A stretch of DNA of 49,130 bases from an uncultured Clostridium sp. (GTDB lineage Bacteria; Bacillota; Clostridia; Lachnospirales; Lachnospiraceae), in NCBI RefSeq assembly GCF_900547735.1, contig NZ_URHZ01000040.1:1-49130 (forward strand), written 5' to 3'. Positions 1 to 8,736 of this stretch are shown one piece after another (positions within the stretch are counted from its first letter, which is position 1; every line of letters begins with the position of its first letter). A program made the position numbers and the translations under genes. Below the pieces are notes generated by a model. The model was not told where the DNA came from, did no database searches, and was given only the letters and a program-made list of their open reading frames with translations.

Positions 1-60
1 TACAAACCGGGACTGAAGACTCATATCCACCCTCCCACTCCCCCGTCCGCCGTCTCACAG
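1..60. repeat. Right half of a long palindromic repeat, cut by the window edge
   Basis: Positions 9-20 read GGGACTGAAGAC, the right-hand marker of the palindromic family also found at 16841-17019, 35470-36176 and 48973-49130. The left arm lies outside the window. The pyrimidine-rich bases that follow resemble the reverse complement of the purine-rich left arms of the other copies. Confidence 0.6.
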
Positions 61-87
61 AGGCGTCTTCACATCTCAATTAATCCC

Positions 88-116
88 TTGTCTTTTGATG
101 AAATATATAGTAAACT
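88..116 (+). promoter_or_regulatory. Promoter of the first NSS transporter gene
   Basis: A -35 TTGTCT (88-93) and a -10 TAAACT (111-116) are separated by 17 bases. This places transcription start about 25 bases before the ribosome site AAAGGAGA. Confidence 0.5.
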
Positions 117-151
117 AGCTAAGATATGTATATTTATAAAGGAGAATGGTA

Positions 152-1522
152 ATGGGCAGAGAAAAATTTTCATCACGTCTGGGATTTATCCTGATTTCCG
201 CAGGCTGTGCTATCGGCCTGGGTAATGTTTGGAGATTCCCGTACATAGTTGGTCAGTACGGAGGAGCGGCCTTTGTTCTGATTTATGCGGTATTCCTTTT
301 GCTTTTGGGACTTCCGATTATTGTCATGGAGTTTGCAGTGGGCAGGGCGAGCCAGAAGAGTGCGGCGCTTTCGTTTGATGTGCTGGAACCGAAAGGCAGT
401 AAGTGGCATATTGAGAAATGGTTTGCAATGGCCGGTAATTATATTCTTATGATGTTTTATACTACCGTTGCGGGATGGCTGTTCCTGTATTTCGTCAAGA
501 TGGCGGCGGGCGATTTTGTGGGCCTGGATGCGGACGGAGTGGCGGGAGAATTTGGCGCAATGCTTTCGAATCCGTCCCTGATGATCGGATTCATGGTGCT
601 CTGCGTTGTATTCTGTTTTTCCATCTGTGCAATGGGACTTCAGGGCGGAGTCGAGAAGATTACGAAGCTTATGATGGTCAGCCTTCTTGTGCTGATGGTA
701 GTTCTGGCAGTGAATTCCGTGAGAATGGAAGGAAGCCGTCCGGGACTGGAATTCTACCTGAAACCTGACTTTAACAAGATAAAAGAGGCTGGAATCGGGG
801 AGGTGGTATTTGCCGCCCTGGGACAATCCTTCTTTACGCTGAGTATCGGTATCGGAGCGCTTGCAATCTTCGGAAGCTATATCGGCAAAGAGAGAAGACT
901 GACCGGAGAAGCGATCAGCGTCACAATCCTTGACACACTGGTGGCGTTTATGGCCGGTCTGATTATTTTCCCGGCCTGTTTTGCATACAATATTGAGCCG
1001 GGACAGGGACCCAGCCTGATTTTTATCACGCTGCCGAACGTATTTAACAACATGCCGGGCGGCAGGTTCTGGGGAACGCTGTTCTTCCTGTTTATGTCCT
1101 TTGCGGCAGCCTCCACGGTAATCGCCGTATTCCAGAATATTGTTTCCTTTGCAACGGATCTGACCGGATGCAGCGTAAAGAAAGCAGTTGTTGTCAATAT
1201 GATTGCGGTGACACTCTTATCCCTTCCCTGTGTGCTGGGATTCAATGTGTGGAGCGGTGTAACTCCGTTCGGCCCCGGATCTACCATCCTTGATCTGGAG
1301 GACTTTATCGTCAGCAATAACCTTCTTCCTCTGGGAAGCCTTGTGTACCTTTTATTCTGTACAAGCCGTTACGGCTGGGGATTCAAGAACTTCACAAAGG
1401 AGGCCAATGAGGGAAGAGGCATGAAATTCCCGGCATGGGCCAGAGTTTATGTTTCTTATGTAATACCGCTGGTTGTACTGTATATTTTCTTCCAGGGATA
1501 CTGGTCTAAATTTTTTGCATAA
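152..1522 (+). CDS. Sodium:neurotransmitter symporter (NSS/SNF) family transporter
   Basis: This is a polytopic inner-membrane protein of the LeuT-like NSS family, which uses the sodium gradient to import amino acids or related amines. The family hallmark lies in TM1: AIGLGNVWRFPY followed by GQYGGAAF, the unwound helix that binds sodium and substrate. A conserved GPSLIFITLP stretch occurs in the second half. About 456 residues with 11 or so hydrophobic segments fit a bacterial NSS protein. The ATG at 152 is preferred over the in-frame ATG at 146 because AAAGGAGA (138-145) then has normal spacing. The gene stands alone, with its own promoter and a strong terminator. Substrate cannot be assigned; tryptophan, tyrosine, leucine and alanine carriers all occur in the family. 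A second member lies at 41167. Confidence 0.93.
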   Translation: MGREKFSSRLGFILISAGCAIGLGNVWRFPYIVGQYGGAAFVLIYAVFLLLLGLPIIVMEFAVGRASQKSAALSFDVLEPKGSKWHIEKWFAMAGNYILMMFYTTVAGWLFLYFVKMAAGDFVGLDADGVAGEFGAMLSNPSLMIGFMVLCVVFCFSICAMGLQGGVEKITKLMMVSLLVLMVVLAVNSVRMEGSRPGLEFYLKPDFNKIKEAGIGEVVFAALGQSFFTLSIGIGALAIFGSYIGKERRLTGEAISVTILDTLVAFMAGLIIFPACFAYNIEPGQGPSLIFITLPNVFNNMPGGRFWGTLFFLFMSFAAASTVIAVFQNIVSFATDLTGCSVKKAVVVNMIAVTLLSLPCVLGFNVWSGVTPFGPGSTILDLEDFIVSNNLLPLGSLVYLLFCTSRYGWGFKNFTKEANEGRGMKFPAWARVYVSYVIPLVVLYIFFQGYWSKFFA

Positions 1523-1567
1523 AGATTGAGCGGACGGAAATTATTTAATTGAATATAAGCAGCCTGA

Positions 1568-1605
1568 AGGCAAGAGGAAAGTGTATTTTTCCTCTTGCCT
1601 TTTTG
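1568..1605 (+). terminator. Rho-independent terminator of the NSS gene
   Basis: The arm AGGCAAGAGGAAA pairs with TTTCCTCTTGCCT and is followed by a T run. It separates the NSS gene from the operon that begins near 1774. Confidence 0.9.
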
Positions 1606-1773
1606 TGAGTGCAGAAAAATCCTCACACACAAAAAAACAGAGCCGGCGTTTTGTCTTCCTATTGTAGAGTCTGCAATTATGAAAGAAGATTGAAATAAAG
1701 CCAGATATAAGAATGATATATTAAACTATTAAATAAAAATAATTATAATATATCAAAATATACAGAATATATA
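1606..1773. other. Gene-free AT-rich spacer
   Basis: This very AT-rich stretch precedes the 1774 promoter. No ORF with a ribosome site and no clear hairpin were seen. It may hold an upstream activator site, but no repeat or palindrome supports one. Confidence 0.4.
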
Positions 1774-1802
1774 TTGACAAACAGGGCGGTCAGTGATATA
1801 AA
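1774..1802 (+). promoter_or_regulatory. Promoter of the nine-gene peptide/amide operon
   Basis: A consensus -35 TTGACA (1774-1779) is separated by 17 bases from the -10 TATAAA (1797-1802). The leader to the first start codon is about 95 bases. No other comparably good promoter was noticed before the terminator at 11368, so the nine genes are probably co-transcribed. Confidence 0.7.
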
Positions 1803-1903
1803 ATAACTAAGATATAAAGTTTAGCAGATTAACTAAAAATAGGCTAAACAAAGAAGTACATAAATACAGAAGCAGATAAATGATTAGAGATGGAGGAGCG
1901 TGT

Positions 1904-3058
1904 ATGTATAATTTTGATGTGCTTTTACAGCGCAGGCATACGGACAGCACGAAGTGGGACGCCCTGGGACGTGATTACGGCAGAGATGATTTGATGCCGT
2001 TCTGGGTGGCGGATGCCGATTTCCCGGTGCTGCCGGATATCAACCGGGCAATCAGGGAACGGGCGGACGACGGAATGACGTTCGGATATACATTTGCCGG
2101 TGACGGGTATTATGACAGCATCATTTCGTGGAACCGGGACCGTCACGGCCTGGAGCTTTTAAGAGAGCATCTGCTTCCGGCTCCGGGCGTGATAACGGCG
2201 CTTTCGGTCGTACTCCTGGCTATTGCGGGGAAAGGAGACAAAATCCTATTGAATCCTCCGGTTTATTCCCCATTTTTTACGGTCGTGAAAGGGCTTGGGT
2301 ATGAGCTGGCGGAATCGCCCCTCCTTTACCGGAACGGCAGATATGAGCTGGATTTTGAGGACATAGAGAAGAACTTCAGGGAAGGAGTTAAATATTATAT
2401 TCTGTGCAGTCCCCACAACCCGGTGGGCAGGGTGTGGAGCGGGGAGGAGCTTAAACGGCTCACGGCTCTCTGCAGGGAATACGGGGTGCTGATTATTTCA
2501 GACGAAATCCACTACGACATTGTATATCCCGGGCACCGCCATACCTCGATTTTGCAAGTGGACGAGGACGCGATCATGATTACCGCTCCCAGCAAGACGT
2601 TCAACATTGCGGGGCTGAAATCGTCGGTCATCATGATAAAGAATGAGACGCTGCGCCGGAAGGTGGAAGAATTTGCGGCCGGTATGCACCTGTATCTCAA
2701 TCTGTTTGCCTACCGGGCGACGGAAACCGCCTATGAGAAGGGCGGTCCCTGGGTGGATGAGATGCTTTCCTATCTGGAAGGAAACGCCCGTTTTGTCCTG
2801 GATTATGTGAAAAAATATCTGCCAAAGGTGAAGGCCTCCATGCCGGAGAGCACTTACCTGATGTGGATGGATTTTTCCGGATACCGGTTTACCGAGGAGG
2901 AGTTGTTCCATAAGATGCGGGATGAGGCGAAGGTGGCGCTGAACTTCGGATCGGAATACGGGCAGGGCTATGAACAGTTCCTGCGCCTGAACATCGCCTG
3001 TCCCCGCGCTTATCTGGAGGAGGGGATGGAGCATATCAGAAAGGCGCTTACGACATAG
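1904..3058 (+). CDS. MalY/PatB family PLP-dependent lyase/aminotransferase
   Basis: This is a fold-type I PLP enzyme of the MalY/PatB group, members of which act as cystathionine beta-lyase (C-S lyase) or aminotransferase. The N-terminus (NFDVLLQRRHTDSTKW) is typical of the group. SPHNPVGRVW and SDEIHYDIVY are cofactor-pocket motifs, and Lys231 in APSKTFNIAGLKS is the expected Schiff-base lysine. The ATG at 1904 is chosen over the one at 1880 because GGAGGAG (1892-1898) sits 5 bases before it. It is the first gene of an operon with an ornithine cyclodeaminase-like gene and a peptide importer, so it may cleave or transaminate an imported amino-acid derivative. The family is secure; the reaction is inferred. 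Confidence 0.88.
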   Translation: MYNFDVLLQRRHTDSTKWDALGRDYGRDDLMPFWVADADFPVLPDINRAIRERADDGMTFGYTFAGDGYYDSIISWNRDRHGLELLREHLLPAPGVITALSVVLLAIAGKGDKILLNPPVYSPFFTVVKGLGYELAESPLLYRNGRYELDFEDIEKNFREGVKYYILCSPHNPVGRVWSGEELKRLTALCREYGVLIISDEIHYDIVYPGHRHTSILQVDEDAIMITAPSKTFNIAGLKSSVIMIKNETLRRKVEEFAAGMHLYLNLFAYRATETAYEKGGPWVDEMLSYLEGNARFVLDYVKKYLPKVKASMPESTYLMWMDFSGYRFTEEELFHKMRDEAKVALNFGSEYGQGYEQFLRLNIACPRAYLEEGMEHIRKALTT

Positions 3059-3128
3059 AGCGGCGCTTAAAAACGCAGTTCAGGTATTTTACAGAAAGAG
3101 TACCGTGAATAAAAATGGAGGGCATTTT

Positions 3129-4256
3129 ATGGAACGGAAACAGGTGGGATTCAGGTTCTTATCCGAACCTGACATGATCAAAGCGGGAGTGCTGGACGTC
3201 AGGAAATGCGTGGAGGTGATGGACGACACATTCAAGCTTCTGGGAACGGGTGATTTTGTGATGGGCGGTTATAATCAGAGCAGCCACGGCTGTATGCTCT
3301 GGTATCCAAAGGAAACACCCTTCCCGGGTATGCCGGTGGCAGGGCCGGACCGGAGATATATGGCGATGCCTGCCTACATAGGCGGACGATACAATTGCTG
3401 CGGCGTGAAGTGGTACGGTTCCAACATCACGAATCCCAAAGAGAGGGGACTTCCCCGTTCGATTCTCATGGTGGGGCTGAATGATGTGGTGACCGGGGAG
3501 CCGCTTTGCATCATGTCGGCCAATCTTCTGAGCGCGATGAGGACGGGCAGCGTACCCGGCGTGGCGGCCAAATATCTGGCAAAGAAGGATGCGGAGTCCC
3601 TCGGCGTAATTGGCTGCGGGGTCATCAGCAGGGCATGCGCAAGGGGAATCTTAAACAGCATGCCAGGGGTAAAACGGCTGTATTTAAATGATATTGTCAG
3701 GGCCAGCGCGGAGGCGTTCGCCGAGGAATTCCGGAAAGAATATGAGATAGAAATTATTATAAAAGACAATCTCAGGGATACGGTCGTGGATTCCGATGTC
3801 ATCAGCGTCGCAGCGGCAGGGCCGGTGCCCGTTGTCATTGACAGGGAGTGGCTGAAGCCGGGCTGCCTGTTTACGGCCACCGGCCATGCGGAGCTGTCCG
3901 AGGAATGCTGGCTGGAAAATCAGGTGGTTTTCGACTACTGGCCGATGCACGAGGTGTGGTACGACGAGGGCAGGATGCATCCGGACGGAATTGAGAGCAC
4001 GAAAGACTGGGCGCCCAGCTACCAGATGCTTAAGATGATGGAGCAGGGGAAGGTAAAAGCGGAAAACATGATGAGCCTGAGCGACGTTGCGGCGGGGAAG
4101 ATAAGCCCGAGAAAGTCCGAGGACGAGAAAATTATTTTCATATCCGGCGGTCTTCCGGTGGAGGATGTTTCATGGGGGTACACTCTGTTCGAGGAGGCGG
4201 TCAGACAGGATCTGGGTACGATGCTGACGCTCTGGGATCAGGCTCACTGGCTGTAG
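3129..4256 (+). CDS. Ornithine cyclodeaminase / mu-crystallin family protein
   Basis: This protein of about 375 residues belongs to the NAD(P)-binding ornithine cyclodeaminase/mu-crystallin family. Members deaminate and cyclise ornithine, reduce ketimines, or make and oxidise opine-like imino acids. Visible signatures are GVKWYGSN (family active-site lysine), MRTGSVPGVAAKYLA (cofactor contact) and the Rossmann loop GVIGCGVIS. The ATG at 3129 is used because GGAGGG (3117-3122) precedes it; the upstream in-frame GTG at 3105 has no such site. At 375 residues it is longer than the roughly 320-350 usual for cyclodeaminases. Some databases may label close relatives tyramine oxidase subunit B; that label is from memory and unsupported here. 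Its place between a PLP lyase and a peptide importer suggests work on an imported amino-acid derivative. Confidence 0.82.
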   Translation: MERKQVGFRFLSEPDMIKAGVLDVRKCVEVMDDTFKLLGTGDFVMGGYNQSSHGCMLWYPKETPFPGMPVAGPDRRYMAMPAYIGGRYNCCGVKWYGSNITNPKERGLPRSILMVGLNDVVTGEPLCIMSANLLSAMRTGSVPGVAAKYLAKKDAESLGVIGCGVISRACARGILNSMPGVKRLYLNDIVRASAEAFAEEFRKEYEIEIIIKDNLRDTVVDSDVISVAAAGPVPVVIDREWLKPGCLFTATGHAELSEECWLENQVVFDYWPMHEVWYDEGRMHPDGIESTKDWAPSYQMLKMMEQGKVKAENMMSLSDVAAGKISPRKSEDEKIIFISGGLPVEDVSWGYTLFEEAVRQDLGTMLTLWDQAHWL

Positions 4257-4283
4257 GGGGACAAACAGGTTAACCGTTGATTT

Positions 4284-4331
4284 GCTACGATTCACAGCCC
4301 TGCAAAAAACGCAGTTCTGTAAACTATTTAC
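4284..4331. mobile_element. Decayed short copy of the GTTACTRTTCAC element
   Basis: GCTACGATTCACAGCCCTGC followed by ACGCAGTTCTGT closely matches the left end of the 27102-27262 element (GTTACTATTCACAGCCCTGC, then ACGCAGTTCTGT). The right end has drifted (CTGTAAACTATTTAC against CTGTGAATAGTAAC). The inner bases can still fold into a CTGC/GCAG hairpin. It lies just upstream of the ribosome site of the binding-protein gene. No target duplication is readable. Confidence 0.65.
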
Positions 4332-4360
4332 CTATCATACAAAGGAGAAGGAGAGAGGTT

Positions 4361-5938
4361 ATGAAAAAAACGAGATTGTTTCTGACAATGCTTTTGGCGG
4401 CCGGCGTTCTGGCAGGCTGTTCCGGTAAGAGTGAAGCGCCGGCAGGTTCCGAAGCGGGAACCGGCAGCGGCACCGAGGCCCCGGCGGGGGAGACGGCGGG
4501 GAATGCGGCCGTCAAGGACGAAGTGATTGCAGTCCTTAAGGGGGAACCCTCCAATATCGATCCTCACGGAAACACGGAGCTGGTGGCCATGACCACCCAG
4601 GTACAGATTTTTGAGACACTGGTAAAAAAAGATGAGGAAGGCAACATCGTTCCCGGACTTGCGGAGAGCTGGGAACAGATAGACGATAAGACAATCCGTT
4701 TTAAACTGAGGGATAATGTATATTTCCACAACGGTGAAAAAATGACGGCGGAGGATGTGGCTTACACGATTAAGAGGGCCACGGAAAAACCGTCCAGCGC
4801 TTCCATTTTTGCCTCCTTTGACGCCGAAAACACGAAGGCGGTGGACGAGCTGACCGTGGACGTGGCGACGAAAGCGCCGTTTGCGGCCGTATACAATTAC
4901 CTGACCTCGACGAGGGGCGGCATTGTGAGTAAAAAAGCGGTGGAGGAGATGGGAGACGACCAGTTCGGACGCAGTCCCGTAGGAACGGGCCCGTTTGCAT
5001 TTGATAACTGGGTGAGCGGAACCAGTATCACCTTAAAGCGCAATGACAACTACTGGGGAGAAAAACCGGCTTATTCCACCCTCACCCTGAAGTTTATCAC
5101 GGAGACGGCAAACAGGGCGCTGGAGATCGAGTCCGGCAATGCCGATATCGTACTGGATCCCGACACGGGCGACCTGGACAGACTGGCGGAGACGGACGGA
5201 CTTGAAGTGGTGTCCGGAGACAGCTACGGCATGTCCTATATCGTATTTTCCATGGATGATGAGGTGCTCGGCGATGTGAGAATCCGGCAGGCCCTGTCCA
5301 TGGCCCTGGATCTCGACTCCCTGGTGGAGACGGTATATGGAAATTATGCGACGGTCAGCGAGAGCGTCATGCCGTCCACCGTATTTGCCTACCAATCACA
5401 GGGAAAGCATGAATATAATGTAGAGAAAGCAAAAGAACTTCTGGCGGAAGCGGGTTACGCGGACGGACTCACAATTGAACTCAATCTTCCAAACGGCTCA
5501 GAGCAGCAGAACATCGGCGTCATTGCACAGAACATGTGGAAAGAGATCGGCGTGACGGCCAATATTTCCACCGCATCCACCTCCGAGATTATAGCGGCCG
5601 GCAGACGCGGGGACAATCAGGTGACAATCATGGCGGCAACTTACTCCACAGGCGATCCGGGACATGCCCTGGCGGATTTTGACACGAGAAGCGACGGCTT
5701 TTTCAGACCGGTGGATAAGAAGATTGACGAGCTTCTGGACAAGGGAAGCGCCGCCTACGATTCAAAGGAGAGAGCGGCCGTTTACGAGGAACTTCAGGAC
5801 TACATTTACCACCAGTATTACATGATAGGCGTGGCAAACAAGACGGTGAATTACGTGATTACGGACCAGGTGGAAAACTTCTACTGTGATCCGGGCAACA
5901 TCCCATCCTTTGCGGGCGTCACCGTAGCCGAACAGTAA
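4361..5938 (+). CDS. Peptide/dipeptide-type ABC transporter substrate-binding lipoprotein (SBP family 5)
   Basis: This 525-residue extracellular binding lipoprotein captures the substrate for the adjacent DppBCDF-type importer. The N-terminus is a lipoprotein signal ending in LAAGVLAGC, with Cys20 as the lipidated residue, followed by a Gly/Ala/Glu linker. The family 5 signature is visible in PGLAESWEQIDDKTIRFKLR, FHNGEKMTAEDV and SPVGTGPFAF. The ATG at 4361 is chosen because GGAGAAGGAGAGAGG lies just before it; the longer in-frame extension has no ribosome site and would bury the signal peptide. The family binds di- and oligopeptides, nickel, haem, opines and some sugars, so the ligand is open. 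The creatininase gene and DppBCDF genes follow. Confidence 0.92.
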   Translation: MKKTRLFLTMLLAAGVLAGCSGKSEAPAGSEAGTGSGTEAPAGETAGNAAVKDEVIAVLKGEPSNIDPHGNTELVAMTTQVQIFETLVKKDEEGNIVPGLAESWEQIDDKTIRFKLRDNVYFHNGEKMTAEDVAYTIKRATEKPSSASIFASFDAENTKAVDELTVDVATKAPFAAVYNYLTSTRGGIVSKKAVEEMGDDQFGRSPVGTGPFAFDNWVSGTSITLKRNDNYWGEKPAYSTLTLKFITETANRALEIESGNADIVLDPDTGDLDRLAETDGLEVVSGDSYGMSYIVFSMDDEVLGDVRIRQALSMALDLDSLVETVYGNYATVSESVMPSTVFAYQSQGKHEYNVEKAKELLAEAGYADGLTIELNLPNGSEQQNIGVIAQNMWKEIGVTANISTASTSEIIAAGRRGDNQVTIMAATYSTGDPGHALADFDTRSDGFFRPVDKKIDELLDKGSAAYDSKERAAVYEELQDYIYHQYYMIGVANKTVNYVITDQVENFYCDPGNIPSFAGVTVAEQ

Positions 5939-5975
5939 CTAAAAAACGTCTCAGAGAAAAACAGGAGGTAAGATT

Positions 5976-6722
5976 TTGGATAAACTGATCATGAATAACC
6001 TGACCTGGCCGGAACTTGAGGCCGAGATGAAACATATTAAAGTCGCTCTGGTGCCGGTAGGTTCCTGTGAACAGCACGGCCCCAACACCACATTTGCGAC
6101 CGACGCGGCCAGAGCGGCCGCGTACGCGGAGAAACTGGCGGAGCGCTGTAAAAATAAGGTGGTTGTATTCCCCTGCGTGCCGTACGGACTGTCCCTTCAC
6201 CACATGGATTTCCCCGGCACCGTGACTTTGCAGGTGGAGACGATGATGCACCTGCTGGTGGATATCGGCGTTTCCATTGCAAAACACGGAATCAGAAAGA
6301 TCCTGTTTTTAAATGCACACGGCGGCAATTTTCCGGCTCTGGAAGGCGCGGTGATTAGTTTAAAGCAGAACCATGAAATTGATGCATACTGGTCGGCGGT
6401 CGGTTCGGAAATTTCCCTCGGAGGGCTGACGGGACTGCCGAAGCTCATCGGCCATGCCTGTGAGGTGGAGACCAGTTCCTGCCTCTATCTCTGTCCCGAG
6501 ACGGTGCGGGAAGAGCGCGTGCCGGGAATTATGCAGGACAGCATGCTGACCCATGATTCCTTTGTAAAGGGCGGAGCCGCCTGGAGCTGGAAAAACGACG
6601 CATCGTTAAACGGAGCTCTGGGAGACGCCAGAAAAGCGACCTATGAGATAGGAAAGAAGATGACGGAGGCCTCCCTCGAATACATGGAACAGATCGTAGA
6701 TGAGATTATCGCCCGCCCATAA
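5976..6722 (+). CDS. Creatininase-family metal-dependent amidohydrolase
   Basis: This 248-residue protein belongs to the creatininase family, whose members hydrolyse cyclic or linear amides (creatinine, formamides in deazaflavin synthesis, the tail of the mycofactocin precursor peptide). The expected metal ligands are in place: Glu32 and His34 in SCEQHGP, Asp43 in TFATDA, His115 in LNAHGGN and Glu163 in HACEVETS. The TTG at 5976 is the better start because AGGAGG (5963-5968) lies 7 bases before it; the next ATG, at 5991, would leave 22. It lies between the binding-protein gene and the permease genes, which suggests that it opens an amide bond in the imported compound. The actual substrate is not deducible. 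Confidence 0.88.
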   Translation: MDKLIMNNLTWPELEAEMKHIKVALVPVGSCEQHGPNTTFATDAARAAAYAEKLAERCKNKVVVFPCVPYGLSLHHMDFPGTVTLQVETMMHLLVDIGVSIAKHGIRKILFLNAHGGNFPALEGAVISLKQNHEIDAYWSAVGSEISLGGLTGLPKLIGHACEVETSSCLYLCPETVREERVPGIMQDSMLTHDSFVKGGAAWSWKNDASLNGALGDARKATYEIGKKMTEASLEYMEQIVDEIIARP

Positions 6723-6795
6723 AGCGGACGGTAGCCCGGGCCGGACCAATGGCAAAAGACCTGTGCGCTTAACGGCAATGCGGAAGGAGAGTTTA

Positions 6796-7821
6796 ATGAG
6801 CAAGTTTATATTCAAACGTATACTGGCGCTGATTCCCGTCATGCTGGGCGTCTCCCTGATTATTTTCAGCCTCCTGTATTTTACTCCCGGAGATCCCGCG
6901 GAGTATATGCTGGGAATGGATGCCACCCAGGAAAATATTAATACGCTCCACCGTGAGCTGGGACTTGATCAGCCCTTTCTGGTACAGTATTTCAATTACA
7001 TAAAAAACATTGTGACAAAATTTGATTTTGGAAAATCCTATACGACGAAACAGTCGGTGTCCATTGAGATTCTCCAGAGAGTGCCGGCCACCGTGACGCT
7101 GGCGGTTCTAAGCGTCTCCTTTGCCACGGTCATCGGAGTCGTGACCGGAGTGATAGCGGCGGTGAAGCAGTATTCCATCTTTGACAAGATAGCGACGGTG
7201 TTCGCCCTGACCGGCGTGTCCATGCCGAACTTCTGGACCGGCCTGATGCTGATTATCATCTTTGCGGTTCATTTTAAGGTGCTGCCGCCCTCGGGGTTTG
7301 ATACGCCCCTGCACTGGATTCTGCCTTCCCTGACCGTGGGAATGGCGTCCAGCGCCACCATTATGCGCCAGACGCGGTCGGCGATGCTGGAGGTCATCCG
7401 CCAGGATTACATTACAACCGCGCGGGCAAAGGGGCAGAAGGAGATTGTAATCGTGTTCCGCCATGCGCTTAAAAATGCGCTGATTCCGATTATCACCGTT
7501 GTGGGAATTTCCTTCGGCGGCATGCTCGGCGGCGCGATTCTGGCGGAGTCCATTTTCTCCATACCGGGAATCGGAAAGCTGATGGTGGATGCCATCAATG
7601 TAAAGAATTATCCGATGGTGCAGGGCGGAGTCCTGTTTATAGCGTTCGCCTTCTCCATCGTCAATCTGCTGGTGGACATCCTGTACGCCTTTGTGGATCC
7701 GAGAATTAAGTCACAGTATAAGAACTCCGGCCGGAAAGCGGTTCCGGCCAGGGCGCCTATGCAGGCCGGTAAGAACGAAAAACCCGGTGCGGCAGAAGAG
7801 AAGACGGGAAAGGAGGAATAA
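6796..7821 (+). CDS. DppB-type ABC transporter permease
   Basis: This is an inner-membrane permease of the dipeptide/oligopeptide/nickel importer class, the first of the two transmembrane subunits. The N-terminus (KFIFKRILALIPVMLGVSLIIF) is the typical first helix, and an EAA-type cytoplasmic loop is seen in TTARAKGQKEIVIVFRHALK. About 341 residues is normal; the last 30 or so form a charged tail. The ATG at 6796 follows GGAAGGAGAG; the ORF continues upstream without a ribosome site and overlaps the creatininase gene in another frame. It is 3 bases from the dppC-like gene. Confidence 0.93.
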   Translation: MSKFIFKRILALIPVMLGVSLIIFSLLYFTPGDPAEYMLGMDATQENINTLHRELGLDQPFLVQYFNYIKNIVTKFDFGKSYTTKQSVSIEILQRVPATVTLAVLSVSFATVIGVVTGVIAAVKQYSIFDKIATVFALTGVSMPNFWTGLMLIIIFAVHFKVLPPSGFDTPLHWILPSLTVGMASSATIMRQTRSAMLEVIRQDYITTARAKGQKEIVIVFRHALKNALIPIITVVGISFGGMLGGAILAESIFSIPGIGKLMVDAINVKNYPMVQGGVLFIAFAFSIVNLLVDILYAFVDPRIKSQYKNSGRKAVPARAPMQAGKNEKPGAAEEKTGKEE

Positions 7822-7824
7822 CAT

Positions 7825-8724
7825 ATGGCAGGCACAGCAGAAGCGGCGGTAAATGATGCAATTGATTATTCCTCCATTAAAAAAGAGGGGCTTTTTACCC
7901 AGACCTGGAACGGACTGAAGAGAAACAGGCTGGCAATGTTCGGCCTGGCATTAATCGTCATCCTGATACTGATTGCGGTATTTGCGGATTTTATCGCTCC
8001 CTACGGCGTGGACGAGCAGGATCTGACCAGGAAATTTATGAAACCATGCGGCGAGCACTTATTCGGCACCGATGAATTCGGCCGCGACATATTCAGCAGA
8101 ATCGTGTTCGGCAGCCGCTATTCCCTGATGATAGGAGCCGTGGCGGCGACTTTATCGGCCGTCATCGGCATGCTGGCCGGTTCTTTAGCCGGTTTCTACG
8201 GCGGAAGGACGGACAATATCCTGATGCGTCTGATCGACATCATGCTGGCCATTCCGAGCACTCTTTTGGGAATCTCAATTGTGGCGGCCCTTGGAAACGG
8301 AATCAGGAATGTGATTATCGCCGTTGCAATCGGAGCCGTCCCGGCCTATGCGAGAATTGTCCGCGCCTCGATCCTCTCGGTGAAAGAGCAGGAGTATATC
8401 GAAGCGGCCCGTTCCATCGGCGCGTCCGATTACCGTATTATTATGAAACATATTCTGCCCAACTGTCTGGCTCCGATTATCGTCCAGATTACAATGAGCG
8501 TTGCCAAAGCCATACTGGAGGCGTCGGCCTTAAGTTTCATCGGACTGGGCGTCCAGCCTCCTTCGGCGGAATGGGGCGCCATGCTGTCGGCGGGACGCGC
8601 TTATATAAGGAAGGCATGGTGGATTGTCACATTCCCGGGCGTTGCCATTGCCATGATTATCTTCGGCCTGAACCTGTTTGGAGACGGCTTAAGAGATGCC
8701 CTGGATCCCAGACTGAAAACGTAA
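7825..8724 (+). CDS. DppC-type ABC transporter permease
   Basis: This is the second membrane subunit (299 residues) of the peptide-type importer. It has the family features KRNRLAMFGLALIVILILIAVFADFIAPY near the start (quoted here only as the region of residues 33-60), LFGTDEFGRDIFSRIVFGSR, and the EAA loop EAARSIGASDYRIIMKHILPN. The start at 7825 follows AAAGGAGG. It pairs with the preceding permease and the two ATPases that follow. Confidence 0.93.
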   Translation: MAGTAEAAVNDAIDYSSIKKEGLFTQTWNGLKRNRLAMFGLALIVILILIAVFADFIAPYGVDEQDLTRKFMKPCGEHLFGTDEFGRDIFSRIVFGSRYSLMIGAVAATLSAVIGMLAGSLAGFYGGRTDNILMRLIDIMLAIPSTLLGISIVAALGNGIRNVIIAVAIGAVPAYARIVRASILSVKEQEYIEAARSIGASDYRIIMKHILPNCLAPIIVQITMSVAKAILEASALSFIGLGVQPPSAEWGAMLSAGRAYIRKAWWIVTFPGVAIAMIIFGLNLFGDGLRDALDPRLKT

Positions 8725-8736
8725 AGGAGGAACGAA

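Noticed and set aside
3059..6795. A small precursor peptide gene that the creatininase-like and C39-like proteins might process
   Set aside because: The gaps at 3059-3128, 4257-4360, 5939-5975 and 6723-6795 hold no short ORF with a ribosome site.
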